From contig JAISBH010000319.1 of NCBI GenBank assembly GCA_031266295.1, positions 1 to 5,403 on the forward strand: DNA of 5,403 nucleotides. Direction: 5' to 3'. Below, in pieces: positions 1 through 5,403 of the stretch. A program made the position numbers and the translations under genes. The stretch comes from Oscillospiraceae bacterium (lineage in GTDB: Bacteria > Bacillota > Clostridia > Christensenellales > Aristaeellaceae). Each line of letters begins with the position of its first letter. Within the stretch, counting starts at the first letter, position 1. The notes under the pieces were generated by a model. The model saw only the letters and a list, made by a program, of their open reading frames with translations. It made no database searches and had not been told where the DNA came from.

Positions 1-5
1 GCGAC

Positions 6-23
6 AGAGGGGGTTAACCCTCT
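6..23 (-). other. Small inverted repeat just after the GH51 stop
   Basis: AGAGGG (6-11) and CCCTCT (18-23) are reverse complements around a 6-base spacer, 7 bases beyond the GH51 stop codon. As RNA from the operon strand this is a 6-bp hairpin. The five bases left before the window edge (GTCGC on the transcribed strand) are not a U tract. It may be part of a terminator or a 3'-end-stabilising hairpin, but the window ends too soon to tell. Confidence 0.3.
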
Positions 24-30
24 CTCCCCC

Positions 31-1536
31 CTATATCAGCCGAATGACATTCCAGCTATGTTTAGGAATTACAATCTCCAGCTTATCCCCATCAAGTTTA
101 CCTGCGTCGCCCGAGACAGGAACGACCTCGCTGGGGTTTGTTTCAGTATTGACGGCGTTCATATCGTCGTGGGTAAGAACGGAACGCATGACGGCGCGGT
201 ACTTCGGGAAACCATGTAGACTTACACTAAGCAAGGTGTCCTCGTTCAGGTTCTTGTTGACGGCAAAGATAGTGAGACTGCCGTCGTCCGCGAGCGTCGC
301 CGTAGCATCCAGCTCCGGAATAGACTCGACATCCTTGCAGTCATACAGCGGAGAATCGACTATCACTCGCAGTGACGTCCCACGCCCGAATTGCGACGCC
401 TGTTTGAACGGCCAATATATCGTCTGCGCCCACGCTCCGCCGCCGTTAACCGTCATGATGGGTGCGATGACGTTGACCAGCTGAGCCAGGCAAGCCACCT
501 TCACACGGTCGGCGTTGCGCAGCAGCGTGATTAACAGCGATCCTACCAGCAGCGCATCCTCGAACGTATATGCGTCCTCAAGCAAAGGTAGCGCGCGTCC
601 CCACTTGTCGCGCTTCCAGATTTCCTTGTCCTGATCGCTGCTGTGGAACCAGACGTTCCACTCGTCGAACGATAGACCTAGCGTTTTCTTACTGTGCTTC
701 TTTCCGCGCACGCTATCGCAGATGGACGCTACGGTCTTTATAAACACATCCATGTCTACCGAGCGCGCGAGGAACGCCCTTGTGTCGCCAGCGCGGTTAT
801 TATAGTAGCGGTGCAGCGAGACATAATCCACGTTATCATAGCACTCATCCAGCATCGTTAGTTCCCAGTCGCCGAACGTGGGCATATCCAATGAAGACGA
901 ACCGCAGGCCACCAACTCGATCGATGGATCAACCCACTTCATCACCTTGGCGGCCTCATTCGCCACACGCCCATACTCGCGCGCGGTCTTATGCCCAATC
1001 TGCCACGGTCCATCCATCTCGTTGCCAAGACACCACAGCTTAATCCCGAACGGTTCTTTCGCGCCGTTCTTCACGCGCATGTCGCTGTACAGGCTGCCGC
1101 CCTTGTGATTCGCGTATTCGACGACCGCGCGCGCTTCATCGGCGCCTCTCGTGCCGAGGTTCACAGCGTACATCGGCGTGGTGTTTGCCAGCTTGCACCA
1201 CTCAATGAACTCATGCAGTCCGACCTCGTTCGACTCTGTAGTGAACCACGCGAGATCCAGCCGCTTCGGGCGTGATTCACGCGGCCCTACGGAATCCTCC
1301 CAATTAAAACCGGAGACGAAGTTGCCTCCTGGATAGCGCGTGACCGGCACGTCAAGGTTTCGCACCAGATCGACGACATCCTTACGGAAGCCATTCGCGT
1401 CGGCGGTCGGGTGACCTGGTTCGTAGATGCCGCCGTACACAGCGCGACCAAGATGTTCGATGAACGAGCCATACAGCCTCCGGTCGATAGCGCCGATCTC
1501 ATACGCCTTGTCCAGCGTCATTTTCGCGTTTCTCAT
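31..1536 (-). CDS. abfA: Intracellular alpha-L-arabinofuranosidase, GH51 (EC 3.2.1.55)
   Basis: This enzyme removes terminal alpha-L-arabinofuranosyl residues from imported arabino-oligosaccharides, giving L-arabinose in the cytoplasm. The 501-residue length matches the usual ~500 of GH51 AbfA proteins, and no signal peptide is present. Family landmarks in order are YGSFIEHLGRAVYGGIYEPG (22-41), RYPGGNFVSG (67-76), the acid/base motif WCLGNEMDGPWQIGHK with Glu173 (168-183), SLHRYY (240-245), and the nucleophile motif LSFDEWNVW with Glu292 (288-296). LAQLVNVIAPI (350-360) and the C-terminal beta-sandwich ending SWNVIRLI follow. Both glutamates sit two residues before those I recall for the Geobacillus enzyme (175 and 294), with no gaps needed up to there. 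ATG 1536 is preferred because of the GGGAG site 7 bases upstream. It is the last visible gene of the operon, 32 bp after the GH43 stop. Retaining mechanism and substrate are known for the family; preference for arabinan rather than arabinoxylan fragments is inferred from the neighbouring arabinanase. Confidence 0.97.
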   Translation of the reverse strand: MRNAKMTLDKAYEIGAIDRRLYGSFIEHLGRAVYGGIYEPGHPTADANGFRKDVVDLVRNLDVPVTRYPGGNFVSGFNWEDSVGPRESRPKRLDLAWFTTESNEVGLHEFIEWCKLANTTPMYAVNLGTRGADEARAVVEYANHKGGSLYSDMRVKNGAKEPFGIKLWCLGNEMDGPWQIGHKTAREYGRVANEAAKVMKWVDPSIELVACGSSSLDMPTFGDWELTMLDECYDNVDYVSLHRYYNNRAGDTRAFLARSVDMDVFIKTVASICDSVRGKKHSKKTLGLSFDEWNVWFHSSDQDKEIWKRDKWGRALPLLEDAYTFEDALLVGSLLITLLRNADRVKVACLAQLVNVIAPIMTVNGGGAWAQTIYWPFKQASQFGRGTSLRVIVDSPLYDCKDVESIPELDATATLADDGSLTIFAVNKNLNEDTLLSVSLHGFPKYRAVMRSVLTHDDMNAVNTETNPSEVVPVSGDAGKLDGDKLEIVIPKHSWNVIRLI

Positions 1537-1568
1537 CTATACTCTCCCTATAGATATAATAATAGACA
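1537..1568 (-). promoter_or_regulatory. AT-rich gap with the ribosome binding site of the GH51 gene
   Basis: This is the only sizeable gap between the last two genes. The coding strand carries AGGGAGAG at 1549-1542, with the GGGAG core 7 bases before the ATG at 1536, which supports that start over the in-frame ATG at 1521. The site is flanked by CTATA (1553-1549) and TATAG (1541-1537), which could pair as a weak 5-bp stem leaving the Shine-Dalgarno bases in the loop. The gap is clearly richer in A+T than the genes around it. No convincing promoter was found in it. Confidence 0.6.
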
Positions 1569-2975
1569 CTATTGCATACCCCAGAGCGCTTCTCCGCTGT
1601 CCGATAATCCAGTGAACACCGGAACCCACGCGTTCCGCTCCATATCCCAGCCGCTCGCGAACAGGCCTTGATACCGCACGCCGCTTAGCGTGACGGAATC
1701 GGCGCTCCACTCGCCGGACGTATCACCACTCACTGTACCGTCGTTATCGAACTGAACGACGATTGAGCGGTGCTGCGTCTTGTTGATATCGCCGCCATGA
1801 AGCACGACACGCCACTCACCGTCAAACGATATATTGGGCGTCGGTGCTTCACCAGCAAATCTGAGCGGCGAGACGATTGGCCAGCCCTCATCGTTAAACC
1901 AAAACTGGTGCGCGCGATCACGAAACTCATCGCCCAGCGCGGAGAAACGCGTATGGAATATAAGGAAATAATCGCCTGTATCGGGATGGCGGTACGCGCT
2001 GTTGTGGCCGGGCGATTTATACGCTTGTTGAGGCAGAGGCTCGACGCCGTCCAGTGGCATGAACCTGAATCCGCCCACCAGCTTGACGCCGTACGGTTCT
2101 ATAGCCTTGTCGTTGAAGTATGAGCCATCTGGCCCACCGCAGTCTATCATATCCTGTCCGCGCGCGTCAATGTATGGACCGTCGGGACTTTTACTGCGCG
2201 CCACGCGGATGTTGTATCCGTCGCTGGCCTCAAGCCCGCCGAACGACAGGAACAGATAGTAGTAGTCCGTTTCCGGCGCGTATAGGATGTACGGACCCTC
2301 TATGCGGCTGTGATTCTTCCCGAGCAGCTTTTTGCCGTAACCCTGGCCGGGCAGCGGCAGTCCCGTCGATTCATCCATCTTCAGTATAAATATACCGCCC
2401 GAGTACGAGCCATAGACCATCCACAGCTGACCGTCATTGTCGTGGAAAACATGCGGATCAATAACGTTTGGATGAATCGTCGCGTTGTAGGCCGTGCCGT
2501 CTTCGCTTGCGCCCATCATGCCGGAACGCAGGAATACGCCCCTGTCCACGAACGGCCCCTCGGGGTTATCCGACACCGCCAACCCCATGGCGGATAACGG
2601 AGAAGATCCCTCGCACGTACAATAGTACATGTAACATCTGCCGTCCGCCAGTCGTTCGACGCTCGGCGCCCAGAACGTGTTCGTCCGAGCCCACGTAAGC
2701 GCGTCCGCCATCTGATTGCGCACGTCGTCCACGAGCGTGCAGCCGTCCTGCGCGTTGTACGAGATCATTGTCCAGTTCATCAAATCCCGCGACTTAGCCG
2801 CGGCCATGTGGCTGCCATAGATGTAATACCAGCCGTCGGCGTACAGAATTGACGGGTCGTGTACATACGCGTCGGTGAAAGACGGCTCGATCGATTCAGA
2901 CGACGCAATACCCATCAACAAAATCAACAGGATCGATAAAATCAACGCAGACGCGCGCGCAAGAACCCTCGTCAT
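1569..2975 (-). CDS. abnB: Secreted GH43 arabinan endo-1,5-alpha-L-arabinosidase, AbnB-like
   Basis: This enzyme probably hydrolyses alpha-1,5-linked arabinan outside the cell, yielding oligosaccharides for the importer encoded upstream. The 468-residue protein begins with a signal peptide (hydrophobic stretch about 11-23, no lipobox). A five-bladed beta-propeller of the GH43 type follows. Its catalytic triad is visible: Asp40 in VHDPS (base), Asp173 in VIDPH (pKa modulator) and Glu226 in RIEGPYI (acid). His324 in SPGHNS corresponds to the histidine near the calcium site of AbnB-type enzymes. The later HTRF (341-344) and a C-terminal beta domain (about 380-468) also fit AbnB/YxiA, which from memory is about 469 residues, rather than shorter AbnA enzymes. 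Five cysteines (79, 114, 119, 121, 279) are unusual for an exported Firmicutes enzyme. The start overlaps the permease stop (ATGA), and AAAGG directly abuts the ATG, so initiation probably depends on coupling. GH43 membership is near certain; exact linkage and endo or exo action are inferred. Confidence 0.92.
   Translation of the reverse strand: MTRVLARASALILSILLILLMGIASSESIEPSFTDAYVHDPSILYADGWYYIYGSHMAAAKSRDLMNWTMISYNAQDGCTLVDDVRNQMADALTWARTNTFWAPSVERLADGRCYMYYCTCEGSSPLSAMGLAVSDNPEGPFVDRGVFLRSGMMGASEDGTAYNATIHPNVIDPHVFHDNDGQLWMVYGSYSGGIFILKMDESTGLPLPGQGYGKKLLGKNHSRIEGPYILYAPETDYYYLFLSFGGLEASDGYNIRVARSKSPDGPYIDARGQDMIDCGGPDGSYFNDKAIEPYGVKLVGGFRFMPLDGVEPLPQQAYKSPGHNSAYRHPDTGDYFLIFHTRFSALGDEFRDRAHQFWFNDEGWPIVSPLRFAGEAPTPNISFDGEWRVVLHGGDINKTQHRSIVVQFDNDGTVSGDTSGEWSADSVTLSGVRYQGLFASGWDMERNAWVPVFTGLSDSGEALWGMQ
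2904..2975 (-). other. Sec signal peptide of the GH43 enzyme
   Basis: Residues 1-24 have arginines at 3 and 7, a hydrophobic core of Leu/Ile (ALILSILLILLM, 10-21) and a small-residue end, Gly-Ile-Ala, before Ser-Ser. Cleavage after Ala24 is the likeliest site by eye. There is no cysteine at the cleavage site, so the product should be released rather than lipid-anchored. The GH51 protein of the same operon has no such segment, which separates extracellular and intracellular steps. Confidence 0.8.
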
Positions 2976-3871
2976 CCTTTAACACTTCCCGCCGTCATGC
3001 CGTCGATGATAAATCTCTGCGCGAATACGTAAAGCAGCAGTATCGGCAATACGGCAAAGCAACTGCCCGTTATCATGAGATCGTAATTGTTGCCGTACGG
3101 GGTGAACAGCGTGTTCAGTCCTATCGGGAGAGTGTATTTGTTCATGCTGGTAATGACGAGCATCGGCCATAGGAGGCTGTTCCACGCGCCCATGCCCACC
3201 AGCACCGACATTGAAGACATAGCAGGGCCCATGATAGGCAGCATTATGCGGAAGAACACGGCATACTCGTTGCACCCGTCGACACGCCCCGCGTCGAGCA
3301 GATCTTTAGGCAGACCGCTCAGGTATTGCCTGAAAAAGAATATCGCCGACACGCTCGCCAGGAAAGGCAGCATGATACCCCATATGCTATCCAGCAGACG
3401 CATACTGTTCGCCTGCACGTACATGGGCAGCATGAGTATTTCGAACGGGATCATGAGCACCAGCAGCACGCACATAAACAGAACGTTCTTGCCTTTGAAC
3501 TCATACATTTCAAAGCCATACGCTACGAATGACGAGATGAACAGCGTTAATACCGTCTGGAGCAAGACGATGACCAGGCTGTTCTTAAACCATGTGAAAT
3601 ATGAATGCGGCAGCAACTCGCCCTCTATGGTAACGCCCGTAAACAGATAGCGCCACGACTTGAGGCTCCACTTGGAAAACTCAGGGTTAAGGTTCAGGCC
3701 GTTACGCCATAATTCGGCGCCGCCTTTGAACGTGCCCAGCACCATCGCGACGAGCGGTATCATTATGACTGCGCCGAGCGCCGAGAAGAACAAAATCAGC
3801 GTGACACGCGCGACCACGCTATATTGCAGGCTGCTTTTTGCTTGTCTGCCTTGCGTTATCGTGCGCGTCAT
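2972..3871 (-). CDS. araQ: ABC transporter permease, MalG type, AraQ-like
   Basis: This is the second membrane subunit of the sugar importer, pairing with the permease encoded just upstream. The 299-residue protein has about six hydrophobic segments (near 20-46, 97-118, 129-151, 162-180, 216-240 and 266-285). The EAA loop is present in a slightly altered form: LLDAGRVDGCNEY at 191-203, with Asp-Ala-Gly where Glu-Ala-Ala is usual, the invariant Gly199 kept, and MLPIMGP at 210-216. The C-terminus (IIDGMTAGSVKG) is the classic ending of MalG-type permeases, so the gene is complete. The ATG start overlaps the stop of the first permease and has a strong AAGGAGG site 8 bases upstream. Its own stop overlaps the GH43 start by four bases. 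No ATPase gene is visible, so the pair probably relies on an MsmX-like ATPase encoded elsewhere. Substrate assignment is inferred from the neighbouring arabinan enzymes. Confidence 0.93.
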   Translation of the reverse strand: MTRTITQGRQAKSSLQYSVVARVTLILFFSALGAVIMIPLVAMVLGTFKGGAELWRNGLNLNPEFSKWSLKSWRYLFTGVTIEGELLPHSYFTWFKNSLVIVLLQTVLTLFISSFVAYGFEMYEFKGKNVLFMCVLLVLMIPFEILMLPMYVQANSMRLLDSIWGIMLPFLASVSAIFFFRQYLSGLPKDLLDAGRVDGCNEYAVFFRIMLPIMGPAMSSMSVLVGMGAWNSLLWPMLVITSMNKYTLPIGLNTLFTPYGNNYDLMITGSCFAVLPILLLYVFAQRFIIDGMTAGSVKG

Positions 3872-4773
3872 ATCTTCGTCCTCCTTGAACCGACCGCGCC
3901 GGTGATATACAGCTGCGCGACGTTGATGACCATCGCCCCGACTAAAAGCGCCAGCCCGACCGCAGACGCGTAACCCATGCGCAGCTTCTCAAAGCCGTAG
4001 CGGTACAGGTAGCCCACTATAGTCAGGCCGTAGTTATGAGGAGAGGTGTTGTTACCGAACACCATGTAGCTTTCAGTAAACATCGCAAGGCCCGCGTATA
4101 TCGAGATTGTCAGCACGTAGATGGTTGTCGGCTTGAGGAGCGGCCACGTTACGTTAGTGAACTTACGCACCGTATTCGCGCCGTCTATCTCCGCCGCCTC
4201 GTACAGTTCGTTTGGAATCGCTTTCATCCCCGCCATGAAATACAGCATATTCATGCCCGTCCAGCGCCAGCAGCACAGTAGGATCAGCGCCAGAAGGCTT
4301 GAATATTCGTTCTTCATCCAGTAGATGGGCGACTGGCCGAACAGTCCGCGGATGGAATTCATCAGCGCGCCGGGCAGCTCTGAGAACATCATGCGGAACA
4401 CGAGCCCCGCCACCACAACGGACGTCAGCACCGGCACGAAGTACAGCGACTTAAAGAACCCCGCCGACTTCATCGACTTGCTGGAGATCATATACGCGAA
4501 CAGCATCGGGAACGGGATCAGCAGCGCGCACGTGATTAGCATGTAGCGCACGGAGTTGAATACTGCCTGGCCGAACACCTTATCGCCCAGCAGCCGCTTG
4601 TAGTTGGACAGCCCAACCCACTGCACCTGTCCGGGCAGTATGTCCTGGAAGCTCATCCGTATTGTACTCGCCAGCGGGTATATGAAAAAGACGGCGAACG
4701 TCAGTACGAACGGCAGTATGAACACGTATGGAGCGATCTTCTTTGAATAAAGGAATCTTCTTACTACTGTCAT
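3868..4773 (-). CDS. araP: ABC transporter permease, MalF/UgpA type, AraP-like
   Basis: This is one of two inner-membrane subunits forming the channel of a carbohydrate (CUT1-type) ABC importer. The 301-residue protein has about six hydrophobic segments (near residues 14-34, 76-97, 111-131, 160-180, 215-235 and 269-290). The cytoplasmic EAA loop that contacts the ATPase is well kept, with ELYEAAEIDGAN at 189-200 (Glu192, Gly198) followed by TWPLLKP. The N-terminus (PYVFILPF then FFIYPL) is typical of the first permease of such pairs, and the length fits AraP/LacF/UgpA proteins. I chose ATG 4773 because of the GAGGTG site in front of it; a GTG at 4794 would add seven residues. The stop overlaps the next permease's start by four bases (ATGA), so translation is probably coupled. 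The partner binding protein lies 60 bp upstream. Permease identity is near certain; the arabino-oligosaccharide substrate is inferred from the GH43 and GH51 genes in the operon. Confidence 0.93.
   Translation of the reverse strand: MTVVRRFLYSKKIAPYVFILPFVLTFAVFFIYPLASTIRMSFQDILPGQVQWVGLSNYKRLLGDKVFGQAVFNSVRYMLITCALLIPFPMLFAYMISSKSMKSAGFFKSLYFVPVLTSVVVAGLVFRMMFSELPGALMNSIRGLFGQSPIYWMKNEYSSLLALILLCCWRWTGMNMLYFMAGMKAIPNELYEAAEIDGANTVRKFTNVTWPLLKPTTIYVLTISIYAGLAMFTESYMVFGNNTSPHNYGLTIVGYLYRYGFEKLRMGYASAVGLALLVGAMVINVAQLYITGAVGSRRTKI
3880..3886 (-). promoter_or_regulatory. Strong Shine-Dalgarno site of the second permease
   Basis: The coding strand reads AAGGAGG, a near-perfect match to the anti-Shine-Dalgarno sequence, 8 bases before the ATG at 3871. 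It lies inside the last codons of the first permease gene. It supports independent ribosome recruitment as well as coupling through the ATGA overlap, and it fits a Firmicutes-type host. Confidence 0.8.
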
Positions 4774-4777
4774 CAGG

Positions 4778-4783
4778 CACCTC
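4778..4783 (-). promoter_or_regulatory. Ribosome binding site deciding the start of the first permease
   Basis: The coding strand reads GAGGTG, then CCTG, then ATG. The GAGG core is 6 bases before the ATG at 4773, good spacing for a Shine-Dalgarno site. This favours the ATG at 4773 over the in-frame GTG at 4794, which falls inside the intercistronic stem-loop. Confidence 0.65.
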
Positions 4784-4792
4784 GACGCAAGC

Positions 4793-4817
4793 ACGGGCGG
4801 CTGATTAAGCCGCCCGT
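4793..4817 (-). promoter_or_regulatory. Intercistronic stem-loop between binding-protein and permease genes
   Basis: The arms ACGGGCGGCT (4793-4802) and AGCCGCCCGT (4808-4817) are perfect reverse complements, giving a 10-bp, GC-rich stem with a 5-base loop. It starts 16 bases after the binding-protein stop codon. On the transcribed strand the bases after the stem (GCTTGCG) contain no U tract, so it does not look like a full intrinsic terminator. Stem-loops in this position, as between malE and malF, commonly protect the upstream 3' end and/or cause partial attenuation, so that the binding protein is made in excess over the membrane subunits. The structure is seen directly; the function is inferred. 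Confidence 0.7.
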
Positions 4818-4833
4818 CCGTTGACTTCGTGTT

Positions 4834-5403
4834 TTAGAAAATGTCGGCTTCGATAGCTTCCTGCGCGGTCTCAAGCTCGCTCGCGGCGTCGAGCAGGTCT
4901 ATGTAGAGGTTATTCCACAGCGTGGAGGAGAAGTAGGAGTTCATCGTCGGGCTGATGGATGTCGACGCGACGAACTTGATCTCGCCCTTTATCTCGTTGA
5001 GCGTGTCAAACACGTTCGTGAGGAAGTACTTGTTGAACTTGTTTTCAGGATTATGGGTCAGAGCCTCGTCGTCCCATACGGCGGTATTGACGGGATCGAA
5101 TCCCATCACATCCCATATCATCGACTCGCCGGTTTCGGAGAGCTTCGCCCAGGTTATGAAATCGCTGGCCAGCGGAATGTCCGGACAAGTGAGCGTGACG
5201 ACCGTACCGGTGCCGCCAAGGCCGATCGAGCGCGGCTGGCCTGCTTCAAACACCGGGGGGGGGTTTATAGCATACTTGCCAGCCAAATCGGGGATTTCAT
5301 CCACGAAGCGGCTCATGTACCATTCGGGCATTATGACGGTGGCGCAGACATTGGTGTTCAGCCAAGCCTTGCCTTCCTCGGTGTCAACCTGTCCGCCGGG
5401 GCA
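4834..5403 (-). CDS. araN: ABC transporter sugar-binding protein, AraN-like, C-terminal part (5' end outside window)
   Basis: This is the extracellular solute-binding subunit of a carbohydrate ABC importer, which captures sugar (here probably arabino-oligosaccharide) outside the membrane and hands it to the two permeases encoded next. The frame is open to the window edge, giving 189 visible residues before a TAA stop. The ATG at 5331 is internal, because family-like sequence continues upstream of it (GKAWLNTNVCATVIMPEWYMS). Visible landmarks, in visible-residue numbering, are the WYMSRF segment (28-33), the PPP/VFEAGQPRS stretch (48-59), GLGGTGTVVT (61-70) and MGFDPVNTAVW (90-100). From memory these match the C-terminal lobe of AraN-type binding proteins of Firmicutes. 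The signal peptide or lipobox would be in the missing part. A run of nine C on the coding strand encodes the Pro-Pro-Pro and the frame is intact across it. The transporter role is secure. The arabino-oligosaccharide specificity is inferred from the downstream enzymes and family resemblance. Confidence 0.85.
   Translation of the reverse strand, partial: CPGGQVDTEEGKAWLNTNVCATVIMPEWYMSRFVDEIPDLAGKYAINPPPVFEAGQPRSIGLGGTGTVVTLTCPDIPLASDFITWAKLSETGESMIWDVMGFDPVNTAVWDDEALTHNPENKFNKYFLTNVFDTLNEIKGEIKFVASTSISPTMNSYFSSTLWNNLYIDLLDAASELETAQEAIEADIF

Noticed and set aside
1..30. Intrinsic terminator after the GH51 gene
   Set aside because: Only a 6-bp inverted repeat is visible, the few bases left before the edge are not U-rich, and the sequence stops there. 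Kept as a low-confidence inverted repeat only.
44..484. 146-residue plus-strand open frame opposite the GH51 gene
   Set aside because: It mirrors the C-terminal coding region of a convincing GH51 gene, is of low-complexity Ser/Thr-rich composition and lacks any motif.
1555..1560. TATAAT on the plus strand in the gap between GH43 and GH51 genes
   Set aside because: No -35-like hexamer is present at 16-18 bases upstream, and a promoter here would only drive antisense transcription. The match is likely chance in an AT-rich gap. The minus-strand reading (TATTAT) also lacks a -35 element.
3087..3650. 187-residue plus-strand open frame opposite the second permease
   Set aside because: It is antisense to a gene with clear family motifs, shows no recognisable domain, and is the kind of open frame expected opposite membrane-protein coding sequence.
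4774..4794. GTG at 4794 as start of the first permease
   Set aside because: It lies within the intercistronic stem-loop. The ATG at 4773 has a well-spaced GAGGTG site in front and gives a normal N-terminus.
5329..5331. ATG at 5331 as the start of the binding-protein gene
   Set aside because: The same frame continues to the window edge with sequence typical of the family just before this codon, so the ATG is an internal methionine.

Overview
All supported genes lie on the minus strand and read right to left as one tightly packed operon. The order is the C-terminal part of an extracellular solute-binding protein (window edge to 4834), two ABC sugar permeases (4773-3868 and 3871-2972), a secreted GH43 arabinanase (2975-1569) and a GH51 alpha-L-arabinofuranosidase (1536-31). 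Together they form an arabinan / arabino-oligosaccharide utilisation locus. The secreted GH43 enzyme would cut alpha-1,5-arabinan outside the cell. The binding protein and permease pair would import the oligosaccharides. The GH51 enzyme, which has no signal peptide, would release L-arabinose in the cytoplasm.

The layout resembles the araN-araP-araQ-abfA end of the Bacillus subtilis arabinose operon, with an AbnB-type endo-arabinanase inserted between the permeases and abfA. This comparison is from memory of the families, not from a search. No ATPase gene is visible. That fits the Firmicutes habit of sharing one MsmX-type ATPase among several sugar importers, but the operon continues beyond the right edge, so this is not proven.

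The source is probably a Firmicute, perhaps an anaerobic clostridial lineage from gut or another plant-fibre habitat. The support is the strong AAGGAGG-type ribosome binding sites, the AraNPQ/MsmX-style transporter, the Geobacillus/Bacillus-like enzymes and a cysteine-rich secreted enzyme. By eye the sequence is somewhat above half G+C, so it is not a low-GC Bacillus or Clostridium. Genus cannot be given.

Region by region: 5403-4834 is the partial binding protein. 4833-4774 is a 60-bp gap holding a perfect 10-bp stem-loop and the ribosome binding site of the first permease. 4773-1569 holds three genes chained by two 4-bp ATGA overlaps. 1568-1537 is a 32-bp AT-rich gap with the ribosome binding site of the GH51 gene. 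30-1 is non-coding and carries a small inverted repeat. The operon promoter and any regulator lie outside the window. No RNA genes, mobile elements, CRISPR arrays or long repeats were seen. I found no undescribed system: this is a well-formed carbohydrate-use operon, and its less ordinary points are the stem-loop after the binding-protein gene, the overlap-coupled secreted enzyme and a nine-base homopolymer inside a gene.
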